From assembly GCF_042676985.1 (NCBI RefSeq), contig NZ_JBHTIK010000007.1, positions 1 through 64,000 of the forward strand: a DNA stretch of 64,000 nucleotides. The letters run 5' to 3'. The DNA is from Sphingosinicella xenopeptidilytica (lineage in GTDB: Bacteria > Pseudomonadota > Alphaproteobacteria > Sphingomonadales > Sphingomonadaceae). Under the pieces are notes generated by a model. The model searched no databases, was not told the origin of the DNA, and saw only the letters and a list, made by a program, of their open reading frames with translations. Each line of letters starts with the position of its first letter. The stretch's first letter is position 1. Shown here piece after piece: positions 54,361 to 62,351 of the stretch. Made by a program: the position numbers and the translations under genes.

Positions 54361-55152
54361 ATGTCAGACCCCATCGAACCGTTCGACCGCACCGCCCGCC
54401 GCCGCGCCCGTGATCGTGCCGCACCCGATTTCGCGGGCTTCGCGTTCCTGAAAGATGCGCTTGCCGCCGATCTCGCCGACCGGCTTGCCGAGCTCGGACC
54501 ATCGTTTCCGCGCATTCTCGATCTCGGGTCGCACGATGGGCGCCTTGCCGCGCTGCTGCCCGAAAGCGAAATCGTTGCGGCCGATGCTGGTTTTCATTTT
54601 GCAAAAATGGCGCATGGTGTGATGTGCGACGAGGATCGCCTGCCGTTTGCGCCCGGCAGTTTCGATGCGGTGCTGTCGGCGGCCAGTCTGCACGGCGTCA
54701 ACGATCTGCCTGGCGCTCTGGTGCAGATCCGGCAGGTGCTGAAGCCGGGCGGCGTGTTTCTCGCGGCGTTCGTCGGCGGCGCGTCGCTCGCGGCGCTGCG
54801 CGCGCGCCTGCTCGCGACCGAGATGGCGCGTTACGACGGTGTTTCGCCGCGGTTTCTGCCGATGGTCGATCCGCGCGAGGCGCCGGGTCTGCTGCAGCGC
54901 GCGGGCTTCATCGAGCCGGTGGTGGATGTGCACCAGCAGACCGTGCGGTATCGCAGCGCCGCGTCCATGCTGGCTGATCAGCGCGGCATGGGGGAGGGCA
55001 ACGTGCTTCACGCGCGCAGCCGGAAGCCGCTTTCGCGCGTCGACGCTGCGGCGTTCTATGCTGCGGCAGAAGCAGCGGCGGAGGCGGACGGACGGCATCC
55101 GCTCCAGCTCGAGATCGTCACGATGACCGGGCGCGCACCGCCGCTTAAATAA
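54361..55152 (+). CDS. SAM-dependent methyltransferase, BioC/NDUFAF5-like
   Basis: 263 residues from ATG 54361 (MSDPIEPFDRTARRRARDRAA). The opening, with its Arg-rich turn followed by FLKDALAADLADRL, matches alphaproteobacterial NDUFAF5-like proteins. The SAM motif is ILDLGSHDGRLAALL near 49-63, then IVAADAG and LPFAPGSFDAVLSAASLHGVNDLPGAL and VLKPGGVFLAAF. Relatives methylate or hydroxylate complex I assembly targets or malonyl-ACP. Its 3' end overlaps the convergent mutT gene by 8 bases. Confidence 0.82.
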   Translation: MSDPIEPFDRTARRRARDRAAPDFAGFAFLKDALAADLADRLAELGPSFPRILDLGSHDGRLAALLPESEIVAADAGFHFAKMAHGVMCDEDRLPFAPGSFDAVLSAASLHGVNDLPGALVQIRQVLKPGGVFLAAFVGGASLAALRARLLATEMARYDGVSPRFLPMVDPREAPGLLQRAGFIEPVVDVHQQTVRYRSAASMLADQRGMGEGNVLHARSRKPLSRVDAAAFYAAAEAAAEADGRHPLQLEIVTMTGRAPPLK

Positions 55153-55564
55153 GCGCTGCGAGCGTGCCGATCAGCGGCCGGTCGGCGGGCGGCATATCGA
55201 TCGAGAACAGGTCGTTCACGCGCTCCCAGCGCAGGCGCTGGCCGTCGTGCCCGTGCGGCGTGCCCTGCCACTTGCGGCAGACATAGAGCATCAGCACGAG
55301 GTGGAAATGTTCGTAGGCGTGACTGGCGAAGGTTGCCGGGGCAAGGCACGAGGCTTCCGTCTCGATGCCCAGCTCCTCATGGAGTTCGCGGATGAGCGCA
55401 GCCTCAGGCGTTTCACCCGCTTCCACCTTGCCGCCGGGGAATTCCCAGGTTCCGGCGAGGTGCTTTCCGGCCGGGCGTTCGGCGAGCAGCACGCGGCCGT
55501 CGCGGTCGATGAGCGCGGCGGCGACGACCATGCGGATCGGTAGTGGATTTATTTGGGGATTCAT
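55145..55564 (-). CDS. mutT: NUDIX 8-oxo-dGTP pyrophosphohydrolase
   Basis: 139 residues from ATG 55564. A complete NUDIX box runs from GGKVEAGETPEAALIRELHEELGIE (residues about 43-67), and the substrate-side GRVLLAERPAGKHLAGTWEFPGG is typical of MutT. It removes oxidised dGTP from the pool and prevents A-to-C mutations. It stands divergent from the first Flp pilin gene and convergent with the methyltransferase gene. Confidence 0.9.
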   Translation of the reverse strand: MNPQINPLPIRMVVAAALIDRDGRVLLAERPAGKHLAGTWEFPGGKVEAGETPEAALIRELHEELGIETEASCLAPATFASHAYEHFHLVLMLYVCRKWQGTPHGHDGQRLRWERVNDLFSIDMPPADRPLIGTLAALI

Positions 55565-55602
55565 TTGGTTAACCCCGCGCTTAGTCCGGCTTGTGTGAAT
55601 TT

Positions 55603-55610
55603 GTTAACGC
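55603..55610. promoter_or_regulatory. GTTAACGC word upstream of the first Flp pilin, CtrA-like half-site
   Basis: The octamer GTTAACGC occurs here, 71 bases before the pilin start, and again at 55930-55937 before the second pilin. A further GGTTAACCCC lies at 55568. TTAAC words are half-sites of the alphaproteobacterial cell-cycle regulator CtrA, which is known to control Flp pilin genes in Caulobacter. The spacing is not the full TTAA-N7-TTAA, so this is suggestive only. Confidence 0.35.
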
Positions 55611-55680
55611 CTGACGGCTAGAACGGAGCGGCACCAACAATGCAAGTCCTGAATCCGTGTTTGAACTGAAGGTAGCGGCA

Positions 55681-55854
55681 ATGCCCGAATTCATCCGCAA
55701 ACTGGTTCGCGAGTCCGAAGGCGCGACAGCGATCGAGTACGGCCTGATCGCGGCGCTGATCGCTGTTGGCGCCATCTCAGGCTTCAACTCTTTCGGCAAC
55801 GGCCTCACCAACATGTGGGGCAAGATCGAGAACAATGTGAAGACCAGTTCGTAG
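55681..55854 (+). CDS. Flp-family type IVb pilin, first copy
   Basis: 57 residues from ATG 55681 with AAGGT upstream; the GTG at 55657 has no site. The prepilin leader is MPEFIRKLVRESEG, and cleavage after G would release ATAIEYGLIAALIAVGAISG, the hydrophobic Flp stretch with the conserved Glu and Tyr. The tail, KIENNVKTSS, is short. It would be processed by a TadV/CpaA-type peptidase and assembled by a Tad secretion system, none of which lies in the window. A strong terminator directly follows. Confidence 0.9.
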   Translation: MPEFIRKLVRESEGATAIEYGLIAALIAVGAISGFNSFGNGLTNMWGKIENNVKTSS

Positions 55855-55880
55855 CCATAGCGGCGACGGCTTCAAAAACG

Positions 55881-55906
55881 AACAGGCCTCCGGGCCTGTT
55901 TTTTTT
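55881..55906 (+). terminator. Rho-independent terminator after the first Flp pilin
   Basis: AACAGGCC (55881-55888) and GGCCTGTT (55893-55900) form an 8-bp stem with a TCCG loop, followed by six more T bases. It isolates the two pilin genes into separate transcripts. Confidence 0.92.
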
Positions 55907-55961
55907 GGCCTTGAACAAGCGCTTCGAAAGTTAACGCATTTTCACCAGCCGCTTTAAGCAA

Positions 55962-55978
55962 TTGGCAAGAGCCATGCT
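55962..55978 (+). promoter_or_regulatory. Sigma-54-like promoter of the second Flp pilin
   Basis: TTGGCAAGAGCCATGCT has GG and GC separated by exactly ten bases, and fits the -24/-12 pattern with two mismatches (A for C after TGGCA, A for T before TGC). A start near 55990 would give a ~65-base leader before ATG 56055. The GTTAACGC word lies 32 bases upstream. Confidence 0.45.
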
Positions 55979-56054
55979 CTAGTGATGCATTGCTGACCTC
56001 TTGGACGGGGACAGAGGAACCCGGTACGTACGGACTAGGTATAGGAGACAAGAA

Positions 56055-56222
56055 ATGTCGTTTTTCCGTAAGCTTCGTAAGGAAGAGAAGGGCGCGACCG
56101 CCATTGAATATGGTCTGATCGCTGCTCTCATCGCGGTTGCGGCCATCGGCGCCATGGGTGCGCTGGGCAACGCCATCAGCCAGACGATGAACAACGCTGC
56201 GGGTGCGATGACCGACGCCTAA
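56055..56222 (+). CDS. Flp-family type IVb pilin, second copy
   Basis: 55 residues from ATG 56055 behind AGGAGA. The leader MSFFRKLRKEEKG is followed by the mature ATAIEYGLIAALIAVAAIGA, nearly the same as in the first copy, while the C-terminal third (ISQTMNNAAGAMTDA) differs. The genes have separate terminators and different promoter regions, so the two pilins may be made under different conditions. Both need a Tad system encoded elsewhere. Confidence 0.9.
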   Translation: MSFFRKLRKEEKGATAIEYGLIAALIAVAAIGAMGALGNAISQTMNNAAGAMTDA

Positions 56223-56250
56223 GCGTCGATCTCGCGCAAGCGAAACGAAC

Positions 56251-56279
56251 AGGGCGTCGGGGAAACCCGGCGCCCTTTT
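56251..56279 (+). terminator. Rho-independent terminator after the second Flp pilin
   Basis: AGGGCGTCGGG and CCCGGCGCCCT pair with one mismatch around a GAAA loop and are followed by TTTCGTTT. It also separates the pilin from the convergent M48 protease gene. Confidence 0.85.
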
Positions 56280-56285
56280 CGTTTG

Positions 56286-57764
56286 TCAGCCGAAAACGAC
56301 GATCTTCACCTTCTCGCCCGCGCGGAGCGTCGGGTTCGCCTCGCGGTTGTTCATCACGAGGAAGCGTTCCAGCTTGTAATTGTCGAAGGCCATGCGCTGG
56401 GAAATCGATTGCGCTGTGTCGCCGGATTTCACGGTGACGACCTGAACGACGCGCTTGCGCAATGCGGCGGCCTGCGCGTCCGTCAGCTTGCGGAACGAGC
56501 GCGCCGTGGTGTTCACGACGTCCGAGACGTTCACGTTCGACGGCGAGATGAAGATGAAGTGATAGCCGCTGCCGCCCCCGAAGCGATACGCGACGACGTT
56601 GACATCGCGGTTGCCGTTTTGGGTCGCGACACGCGCAGTGGCGGTTGCTGCATCCATGCCATTGATCGTTGTGCGCTGAACGCCCGTGTACTGCGCCTTG
56701 TTGTTGCCGAGAACGCCCTGGAACACCGTGGAGATGTAGGAATCGAGGCTGTCGCCGTCGCCGAGCTTGCCGCCGCTGAACTGGATCTGCGCCTGACCGC
56801 CGGTTGCCGTCACCGCCGCCGCGCCGTTGTTCAGATAATACCCCTGCGGCACCTCGAAGGCGATTTTCAGGATCGGGTGCGCGAATTTGTGCCCCTCCAC
56901 GAAGCCCTGCGCCGGATCGTCGCCGTAGAGCATACCGTCGACGGCCGCGTAATAATCGGGGGCGTCCCGTTTCAGCTGTCCGGGCTTCACGCCCGTCGCC
57001 GCCGCTTTCTGCGAGGCCCGTTTGACACGCGCGGCGGTCAGCGGGTGGCTGCGCGCCCATGACGGGATCTGCGCGGCCTCGTTCTGGCCGCGAATGCGTG
57101 TCTCAAGCGCCTCCTGATCGCCAAGCGACTGCAGGATTTCCGCCGCGGCATAGGGGTCGTAGCCTGCCGCCGTCATGTAGCGGATGCCGAGGTCGTCGGA
57201 CTGGTATTCCTGATCGCGCGAGTATTTCATCGTCCACGCCTGCCCGAGCTGCCCGGCGATCTGGCCGATCTGGCTGCTGCCGGTGAGCACAGTGGCGAGG
57301 ATCGAGACGAGCCCGCTGCCGAGCGCGGCGTTCTGGCGTTTCTTCGAATGCTGTGCGTCGACGTGGCCCACTTCGTGACCGAGCACGGAGGCAAGCTCCG
57401 CCTCGCTGTTCATGATCGAAAGCAGCCCGCGCGTCATGTAGACGTAGCAGCCGGGGATCGCGAAGGCGTTGACGACGGTGGTGTTGAGCAGCGTCACCGT
57501 GCATTCGTTCTCGGCAGACGCAATGTTGGAGCGGACGGCGACCTCCTTGCCGATGCGCTTCACCATCGCAGTGCCGGGGCCTTCATAGGCACCGCCGAAC
57601 TCGGCCAGAATCTCCGGGTGTGCCTGCGCGGCCTGAGCGCGTTCGCTGGCGCTGATCTGGCGCGGTTTCTGTGCGCTCGCGCTCGTTCCGGGGCCGGTCA
57701 CGCAGGCGCCGAGCACCATCGTGCTCACCGCGATCCCCAAGGCCTGCTGCGCTTCTTTCCTCAT
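56286..57764 (-). CDS. M48-family metalloprotease lipoprotein with a LysM-like tail
   Basis: 492 residues from ATG 57764 (MRKEAQQALG). A lipobox (MVLGAC) places it on a membrane from the periplasm. The zinc motif HEVGHVDAQH is near residue 130, with the third ligand in SRDQEYQSDDLGIRYM. A middle domain of ~150 residues and a C-terminal LysM-like segment, VVTVKSGDTAQSISQRMAF, then NPTLRAGEKVKIVVFG, follow. The layout resembles outer-membrane quality-control proteases of the BepA/LoiP kind. It is 72 bases after the Mla-type operon in the same direction. Confidence 0.88.
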   Translation of the reverse strand: MRKEAQQALGIAVSTMVLGACVTGPGTSASAQKPRQISASERAQAAQAHPEILAEFGGAYEGPGTAMVKRIGKEVAVRSNIASAENECTVTLLNTTVVNAFAIPGCYVYMTRGLLSIMNSEAELASVLGHEVGHVDAQHSKKRQNAALGSGLVSILATVLTGSSQIGQIAGQLGQAWTMKYSRDQEYQSDDLGIRYMTAAGYDPYAAAEILQSLGDQEALETRIRGQNEAAQIPSWARSHPLTAARVKRASQKAAATGVKPGQLKRDAPDYYAAVDGMLYGDDPAQGFVEGHKFAHPILKIAFEVPQGYYLNNGAAAVTATGGQAQIQFSGGKLGDGDSLDSYISTVFQGVLGNNKAQYTGVQRTTINGMDAATATARVATQNGNRDVNVVAYRFGGGSGYHFIFISPSNVNVSDVVNTTARSFRKLTDAQAAALRKRVVQVVTVKSGDTAQSISQRMAFDNYKLERFLVMNNREANPTLRAGEKVKIVVFG

Positions 57765-57835
57765 ATGATGTCTGTCCCTCAAAGTCCTGCCACCCGCTTA
57801 AACCTGCGACATGCCGCGCCGGTTCCCGGGGATCG

Positions 57836-58423
57836 TTACGGCTGCGATGCCGCCCAGTCTCCAACGTTCGCGGCGACCTCGTTGGCCGCTTCGTTGAGCG
57901 CGCGCGCGACGGCGGGGCCCGTCTCGGCGCCAACCGGCCGCGTCGCCGCGAAGCTGCGGCTTGCAACATAGCCGGTTCCGGGTGCCGACAATACGGCATC
58001 GTAGCGCACACGCACCTGCGCCGCGCCGCGCACATCCAGCCCGAACTCCACCAGCCGCCCGGAAAGCCGGTGTGCGCCTACGATGTCGGCATTGCGTTCG
58101 TCGATCACCGGACGGCCCGTGCGCGCCTGCACCACCTCGCCGAGCAGGCGCTGAAACAGCACCACCGGCTGCTCGACCCAGTTCGCCTTCGGAAGATAGG
58201 CGATTTCGGTCGCCTCCGTCGTCACCGGGATGCGCAGCGTGCGCAGCGCACCGGGCGCGCTCGGCACCGTTACGAGCAGGGGCTTGCCGGTGAGGGCCGC
58301 GGACTCACCGACGTTGGCCTGGACGGTGAGCAGCGACTCCGGCGGGTCTCCGGCGCCGCCGATCTGCACCAGCGGGCCGCAGCCGGCGATCAGCAGGGCG
58401 GCAAGGGTAGCAATTGGTTTCAT
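57836..58423 (-). CDS. ABC transport auxiliary lipoprotein, PqiC/MlaD-partner type
   Basis: 195 residues from ATG 58423. The lipobox is LLIAGC at residues 10-15. The rest is the auxiliary-component fold: LRTLRIPVTTEATEIAYLPKANWVEQPVVLFQRLLGEVVQ, then a beta domain with RLSGRLVEFGLDV. Such lipoproteins join MCE transporters at the outer membrane. The ATGA overlap with the MlaD gene shows the partner. It is the last gene of the lipid-transport operon. Confidence 0.83.
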   Translation of the reverse strand: MKPIATLAALLIAGCGPLVQIGGAGDPPESLLTVQANVGESAALTGKPLLVTVPSAPGALRTLRIPVTTEATEIAYLPKANWVEQPVVLFQRLLGEVVQARTGRPVIDERNADIVGAHRLSGRLVEFGLDVRGAAQVRVRYDAVLSAPGTGYVASRSFAATRPVGAETGPAVARALNEAANEVAANVGDWAASQP

Positions 58424-59376
58424 CGGTTCCTGTCTCCGTCGGGCTTGTATTCCGGCAGCTTGCGGCCACCGACGAGGGCGCCCGCCGGGTCTTCGTCGAG
58501 CTTGGCGGCGATGGCGCCGAGCGAACGCGACATCTCCCTGAGATCGCCGACAAGGAGGTTCACCTCTGGCAGTGTGTGCGCATTGAACGCTTCCGCACCG
58601 GTGCGGGCGGCGCGGGAGGTCGCCTCCAGTTCGCTGAGCGCCGTATCCGCGTGCTGCAGCGTTTTGCGGAGATCGGCAACGAGCGGTTTGCCCTCGGCAT
58701 CGACGAGCTTGCTCGTGCTGTCCGCCAGCACGGCGAGCGCTGCGGCCGTCTTGCGGGTCTCCGCGATAGTGGCGCGAATCTCCGTCACCGCCTCTGCGAT
58801 ATCGCCGTCGCGGCTGGCGACGGCGGCGGTGATCGTGTTCGTGTTCTTGAGGATGCCGGCGATCGAATCCTGATTCTGCGGACTCAGCACCTCGTTGAGC
58901 CGCGCGGTGAGCGTGCTGATGCGCTCGAGGAGCTGCGGCGCGGAATCGAGGAGCTGGCCGAGTGCGCCGGGTTTCGTGGGGATCACCGGCGCCCCGTAGG
59001 GCCCCGGTTCGTCGATGGCCGGCGCGCCCTTGATGGCGCCTTCCAGCTCGACGATCGAAACGCCGGTGAAGCCGACGCTGGCGATGGTGGCGACCGTGCC
59101 CTGCAGGATCGGCACGCCCTCGTCGATCTCGATGCGGACGCGCACGAAGTTCGGCGTTTCCGGCATCAGGCGGATTTCCTGGACCGTGCCTACGGGCACG
59201 CCCGAGTAGTTGACCGCGCTGCCGCGCGCGAGCCCGGAAACCGATCGGAAGAAGATGTCGTATTTCTGCCTGTCGGACGTGTCGACGCGCGCGATCCACA
59301 GGATGAACAGGAACGCGGCGATGAACAGCGCGATCGCGACGGCGCCGACGAGAACGTGATTGCTTCTCGTTTCCAA
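58420..59376 (-). CDS. mlaD: MCE-domain lipid transport protein, MlaD-like
   Basis: 318 residues from TTG 59376, which has AGGGGG six bases upstream and follows the ATPase stop (59379). One membrane helix (HVLVGAVAIALFIAAFLFILW, about 6-27) anchors the MCE domain (about 40-115, with SGLARGSAVNYSGVPVGTVQEI). The C-terminal ~190 residues form helices with repeated heptads (LLERISTLTARLNEVLS, IAEAVTEIRATIAETRKTAAAL), longer than in enteric MlaD. The MCE ring passes phospholipids between membranes. The long helical part could bridge the periplasm. Confidence 0.87.
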   Translation of the reverse strand: METRSNHVLVGAVAIALFIAAFLFILWIARVDTSDRQKYDIFFRSVSGLARGSAVNYSGVPVGTVQEIRLMPETPNFVRVRIEIDEGVPILQGTVATIASVGFTGVSIVELEGAIKGAPAIDEPGPYGAPVIPTKPGALGQLLDSAPQLLERISTLTARLNEVLSPQNQDSIAGILKNTNTITAAVASRDGDIAEAVTEIRATIAETRKTAAALAVLADSTSKLVDAEGKPLVADLRKTLQHADTALSELEATSRAARTGAEAFNAHTLPEVNLLVGDLREMSRSLGAIAAKLDEDPAGALVGGRKLPEYKPDGDRNR

Positions 59377-59378
59377 AA

Positions 59379-60173
59379 TCAACCCCCTGCTGCAGCGCTC
59401 GCAAGCGCGGCGCGTCCGCGCGGACCCCGGAAATACTCCTGAACCCACGGATGATCGAAAGCCAGAAGTTCGTCGATAGTTCCCACCGTCAGCACGCGCT
59501 TGTCCGCCAGCACCGCGACACGGTCGCAAATCGTGTGCAGCGTGTCGAGATCGTGCGTGATGAGGAACACGGTGAGGTCGAGCGTCTCGCGAAGCTGCAG
59601 GATGAGCTGGTCGAAGGCCGCCGCGCCGATCGGATCGAGGCCCGCCGTGGGCTCGTCGAGGAAAAGCAGGCGCGGGTCGAGCGCGAGCGCGCGGGCAAGG
59701 CCGGCGCGCTTCTTCATGCCGCCCGAAAGCTCGCTCGGGTGCTTGGGGCCGGCATCGGGGGGCAGGCCGACCATCGCGATCTTGTAGGCCGCGATCTCGT
59801 CCATCAGCGCGTCTTCGATGTGGTAGAACTCGCGCATCGGCACTTCGATGTTCTCGGCCACCGTGAGCGTGGAAAACAGCGCACCGTTCTGGAACAGCAC
59901 GCCGAACTGGCGGCGCAGCTCCAGCTCCTCGAGCTCGCCGAGGCCGCTGACGCGACGACCGAAGATTTCCACCTCGCCGGCGGTGTAGCGTTGAAGCCCG
60001 ATGATCGATCGCATCAGCACGGTCTTGCCCGTGCCCGATCCGCCGACGATGCCGATGATCTCGCCGCGCCGGACCTCAAGGTCGAGGTTCTCGTGGATCA
60101 CCTGGTCGCCGAAGCTGTTGCGAAGGCCGGTGACGCGGATCACGGGGCCGCGGCGGTCGTCTGCTCCCGTCAT
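59379..60173 (-). CDS. mlaF: Lipid-transport ABC ATPase, MlaF-like
   Basis: 264 residues from ATG 60173, sharing one base with the permease stop. Walker A is IVGGSGTGKTVL near 41-52, the Q-loop VLFQNGALFS, the signature LSGGMKKRAGLARAL with the MlaF-typical MKKR, Walker B LLFLDEPTAGLDP and the switch His in LITHD. It powers phospholipid movement through the MlaE permease at the cytoplasmic face. Confidence 0.93.
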   Translation of the reverse strand: MTGADDRRGPVIRVTGLRNSFGDQVIHENLDLEVRRGEIIGIVGGSGTGKTVLMRSIIGLQRYTAGEVEIFGRRVSGLGELEELELRRQFGVLFQNGALFSTLTVAENIEVPMREFYHIEDALMDEIAAYKIAMVGLPPDAGPKHPSELSGGMKKRAGLARALALDPRLLFLDEPTAGLDPIGAAAFDQLILQLRETLDLTVFLITHDLDTLHTICDRVAVLADKRVLTVGTIDELLAFDHPWVQEYFRGPRGRAALASAAAGG

Positions 60174-61318
60174 CAGTTCCACCCGATCGCCGAGAAGAAC
60201 ACGGCGAAAAAGGCATCGAGCACGATGACGAGGAAGATCGCCTGCACCACGGCAGCCGTGGTGCGAAGCCCCACCTCCTCGGCGTTGCCGCGCACCTGCA
60301 TCCCCTGGAAACAGCCGGTGACGGCGATGACGAGCCCGAACACCGGCGCCTTGATGAGCCCGACCCACACGTCGGTGAGCGGCACCACCTCCTGAAGCCG
60401 CTGAATGAACGTCGCGGGCGGGATGCCGAGCGAAACCCACGTCAGCAACATACCGCCGAGGATGCCGAGCATCGACCCGTAGAAGGCGAGAAGCGGCATC
60501 GCGAGCACGGCGGCGAGCAGGCGGGGGATCACCAGCACCTCGATCGGCGGCATACCGATCGTGCGCATCGCGTCCACCTCCTCGGCAAGCTTCATCGAGC
60601 CGATCTGCGCGGCGAATGCGCTGCCCGAGCGGCCCGCGACCATGATCGCGGTCATCAGCACGCCAAGCTCGCGGAAGGTGATGCGCCCGACGAGATTGAT
60701 GACGAACACGTCGGCGCCGAACTGGCGCAGCTGCACCGCGCCCTGCTGCGCGACGACGATGCCGACAAGGAAGCTCATCAGCCCGATAATGCCGAGCGAG
60801 GCGACGCCCACCGCCTCGAACTGGTTGATGAACGCGCGCCACCGGAAGGCCCGCCGTGCCGCGATCACCTTGCCGAGCGAAACGAGCGTGAGGCCGAGGA
60901 AGGCGAGGAAACCGCCGAATGTCGTCGCCGCGAAGGTGATCCAAGCGCCGAGCTTTTCCAGCGTGCGGATGAAGCCCGGCAGCGGGTCTGGCCGGATCTT
61001 GGTCGGCTGGGTATGCGAGCAGATCTGCTCGATCAGCTCTTCGGCCTTGTCGCTTGCGCCCGTCAGCCGGAAGGGGAGGCCCGCGGCCTCGCGCGCCGTG
61101 CGCGTGCGATAGAGCACCCACGCGCCCGCCGTGTCGATGCGCTCGATGTCGGCGAGATCGACGGTAAGCGGCTCGGGATCGGCTTCAAGCGCGCGCAGAC
61201 GCTGCGAGATCGGGTCGATGAAGCGGATCGTCATGCGGCCGGAGAGGTGTACCGTGCGCCCTTCGTCCGTCTCGCTCTCGCTGATCCGGCCCTCCGCGGG
61301 GGCCTCCGCCTCAGCCAT
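60173..61318 (-). CDS. mlaE: STAS-fused Mla permease, MlaE-like
   Basis: 381 residues from ATG 61318. The N-terminal ~90 residues are a STAS domain (VHLSGRMTIRFIDPISQRL, VDLADIERIDTAGAWVLYR), which is the separate MlaB protein in enteric bacteria. The permease part (about 110-381) has LGGFLAFLGLTLVSLG-like first helix, FLVGIVVAQQGAVQLRQFGAD, GRSGSAFAAQIGSMKLAEEVDAM and the terminal FFAVFFSAIGWN. The fusion keeps MlaB and MlaE in fixed ratio. Its start overlaps the SMP-30 gene by 8 bases. Confidence 0.9.
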   Translation of the reverse strand: MAEAEAPAEGRISESETDEGRTVHLSGRMTIRFIDPISQRLRALEADPEPLTVDLADIERIDTAGAWVLYRTRTAREAAGLPFRLTGASDKAEELIEQICSHTQPTKIRPDPLPGFIRTLEKLGAWITFAATTFGGFLAFLGLTLVSLGKVIAARRAFRWRAFINQFEAVGVASLGIIGLMSFLVGIVVAQQGAVQLRQFGADVFVINLVGRITFRELGVLMTAIMVAGRSGSAFAAQIGSMKLAEEVDAMRTIGMPPIEVLVIPRLLAAVLAMPLLAFYGSMLGILGGMLLTWVSLGIPPATFIQRLQEVVPLTDVWVGLIKAPVFGLVIAVTGCFQGMQVRGNAEEVGLRTTAAVVQAIFLVIVLDAFFAVFFSAIGWN

Positions 61319-62228
61319 AGTGCGCAAGTCTCAGGCCGGGCCGGTCCCAGCGCGTTTTCGCGAGCCGGCCGGTGGAGGACAGCGTCACCCACGCATCCTG
61401 CATGTCCGCGCCGCCGAAGCAGATGTTGGTGGAAAGCAGGTCGGGGAAGTCCCGCCAAGTCTGCGCGCCCGTGGCGGGATCGACGGAGGTGATGCCGGGC
61501 TGCGCGACGAGCGTCGCCACGCAGATGTTGCCGTCGGCGTCGATCGCCAGCGAATCGAGGAGGGTGTGCCCACCGAACGCCGTTACGACCCGTCCCGGCA
61601 GCGCGTCGAGCGGCGAGGGCGCGACCTCGCCGGGGCCGGTGATGTCGAAGGCAAGCACGGTCCGCTCCATGGTGAGCGCCGTATACACGGTGCGTCCATC
61701 GGGCGAGAGACCGACGCCGTTCATGTTCGGGCCGTAGACGGCGCAGCGGATGCGGGAGCCGTCGGCCTTCGCATAGTAGAGCCCGCCGTGGTCGGTGGCG
61801 TGCTCGCGAATCTTGCCGAGGTCGGTGAACCAGAAACCGCCATCCGCGTCGAACACGATATCGTTCGGGCCGGAGAGGGCGCGGCCGTCGCACTCGGCAT
61901 AGAGCCGCTCGACCTTTCCGGTCGAAAGGTCGATCCGCTCGATGCGTCCGGTCGTGTAATCGGCGGCGATGTGGCCGGGGATCAGCAGCCCGTCCTGGCG
62001 CATCCACTCGAAGCCGCCGTTGTTGCACACGTAGAGCGCGCCGTCCGGGCCGATTGCGGCACCGTTGGGTCCGCCGCCCGGCGTGGCGATCACCTCGGTG
62101 CGGCCGTCCGGCAGCACGCGCGTGATGCGGCCCGCCGCGATCTCGACGACGATAACGCTGCCGTCCTGCATCCACACCGGCCCTTCGGGAAACTCTAGGC
62201 CCTCGGCGACGATTTCGACTGCGCTCAT
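61311..62228 (-). CDS. SMP-30/gluconolactonase-family protein
   Basis: 305 residues from ATG 62228 behind GGAGGACGGAG. The six-bladed propeller is seen in EGLEFPEGPVWMQDGSVIVVEI (metal Glu), GGGPNGAAIGPDGALYVCNNGG, LSGPNDIVFDADGGFWFTD (Asn and Asp metal ligands) and NMNGVGLSPDGRTVYT. No signal peptide. It probably hydrolyses a sugar lactone or similar ester with a divalent metal. It is first in the leftward transcript with the Mla genes, an odd partner for lipid transport. Confidence 0.85.
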   Translation of the reverse strand: MSAVEIVAEGLEFPEGPVWMQDGSVIVVEIAAGRITRVLPDGRTEVIATPGGGPNGAAIGPDGALYVCNNGGFEWMRQDGLLIPGHIAADYTTGRIERIDLSTGKVERLYAECDGRALSGPNDIVFDADGGFWFTDLGKIREHATDHGGLYYAKADGSRIRCAVYGPNMNGVGLSPDGRTVYTALTMERTVLAFDITGPGEVAPSPLDALPGRVVTAFGGHTLLDSLAIDADGNICVATLVAQPGITSVDPATGAQTWRDFPDLLSTNICFGGADMQDAWVTLSSTGRLAKTRWDRPGLRLAHYG

Positions 62229-62351
62229 TCCGCTCCGTCCTCCCGCTGCATCCTGTCCGCCAAAGCGCTTTCGATGCAAGGTCTTTGCGTCCGGGGAGCA
62301 ATTGCGCTAGCAATGCAGTTCCCTATCTGTTCACGTCCGAAGGCGCGCCGC

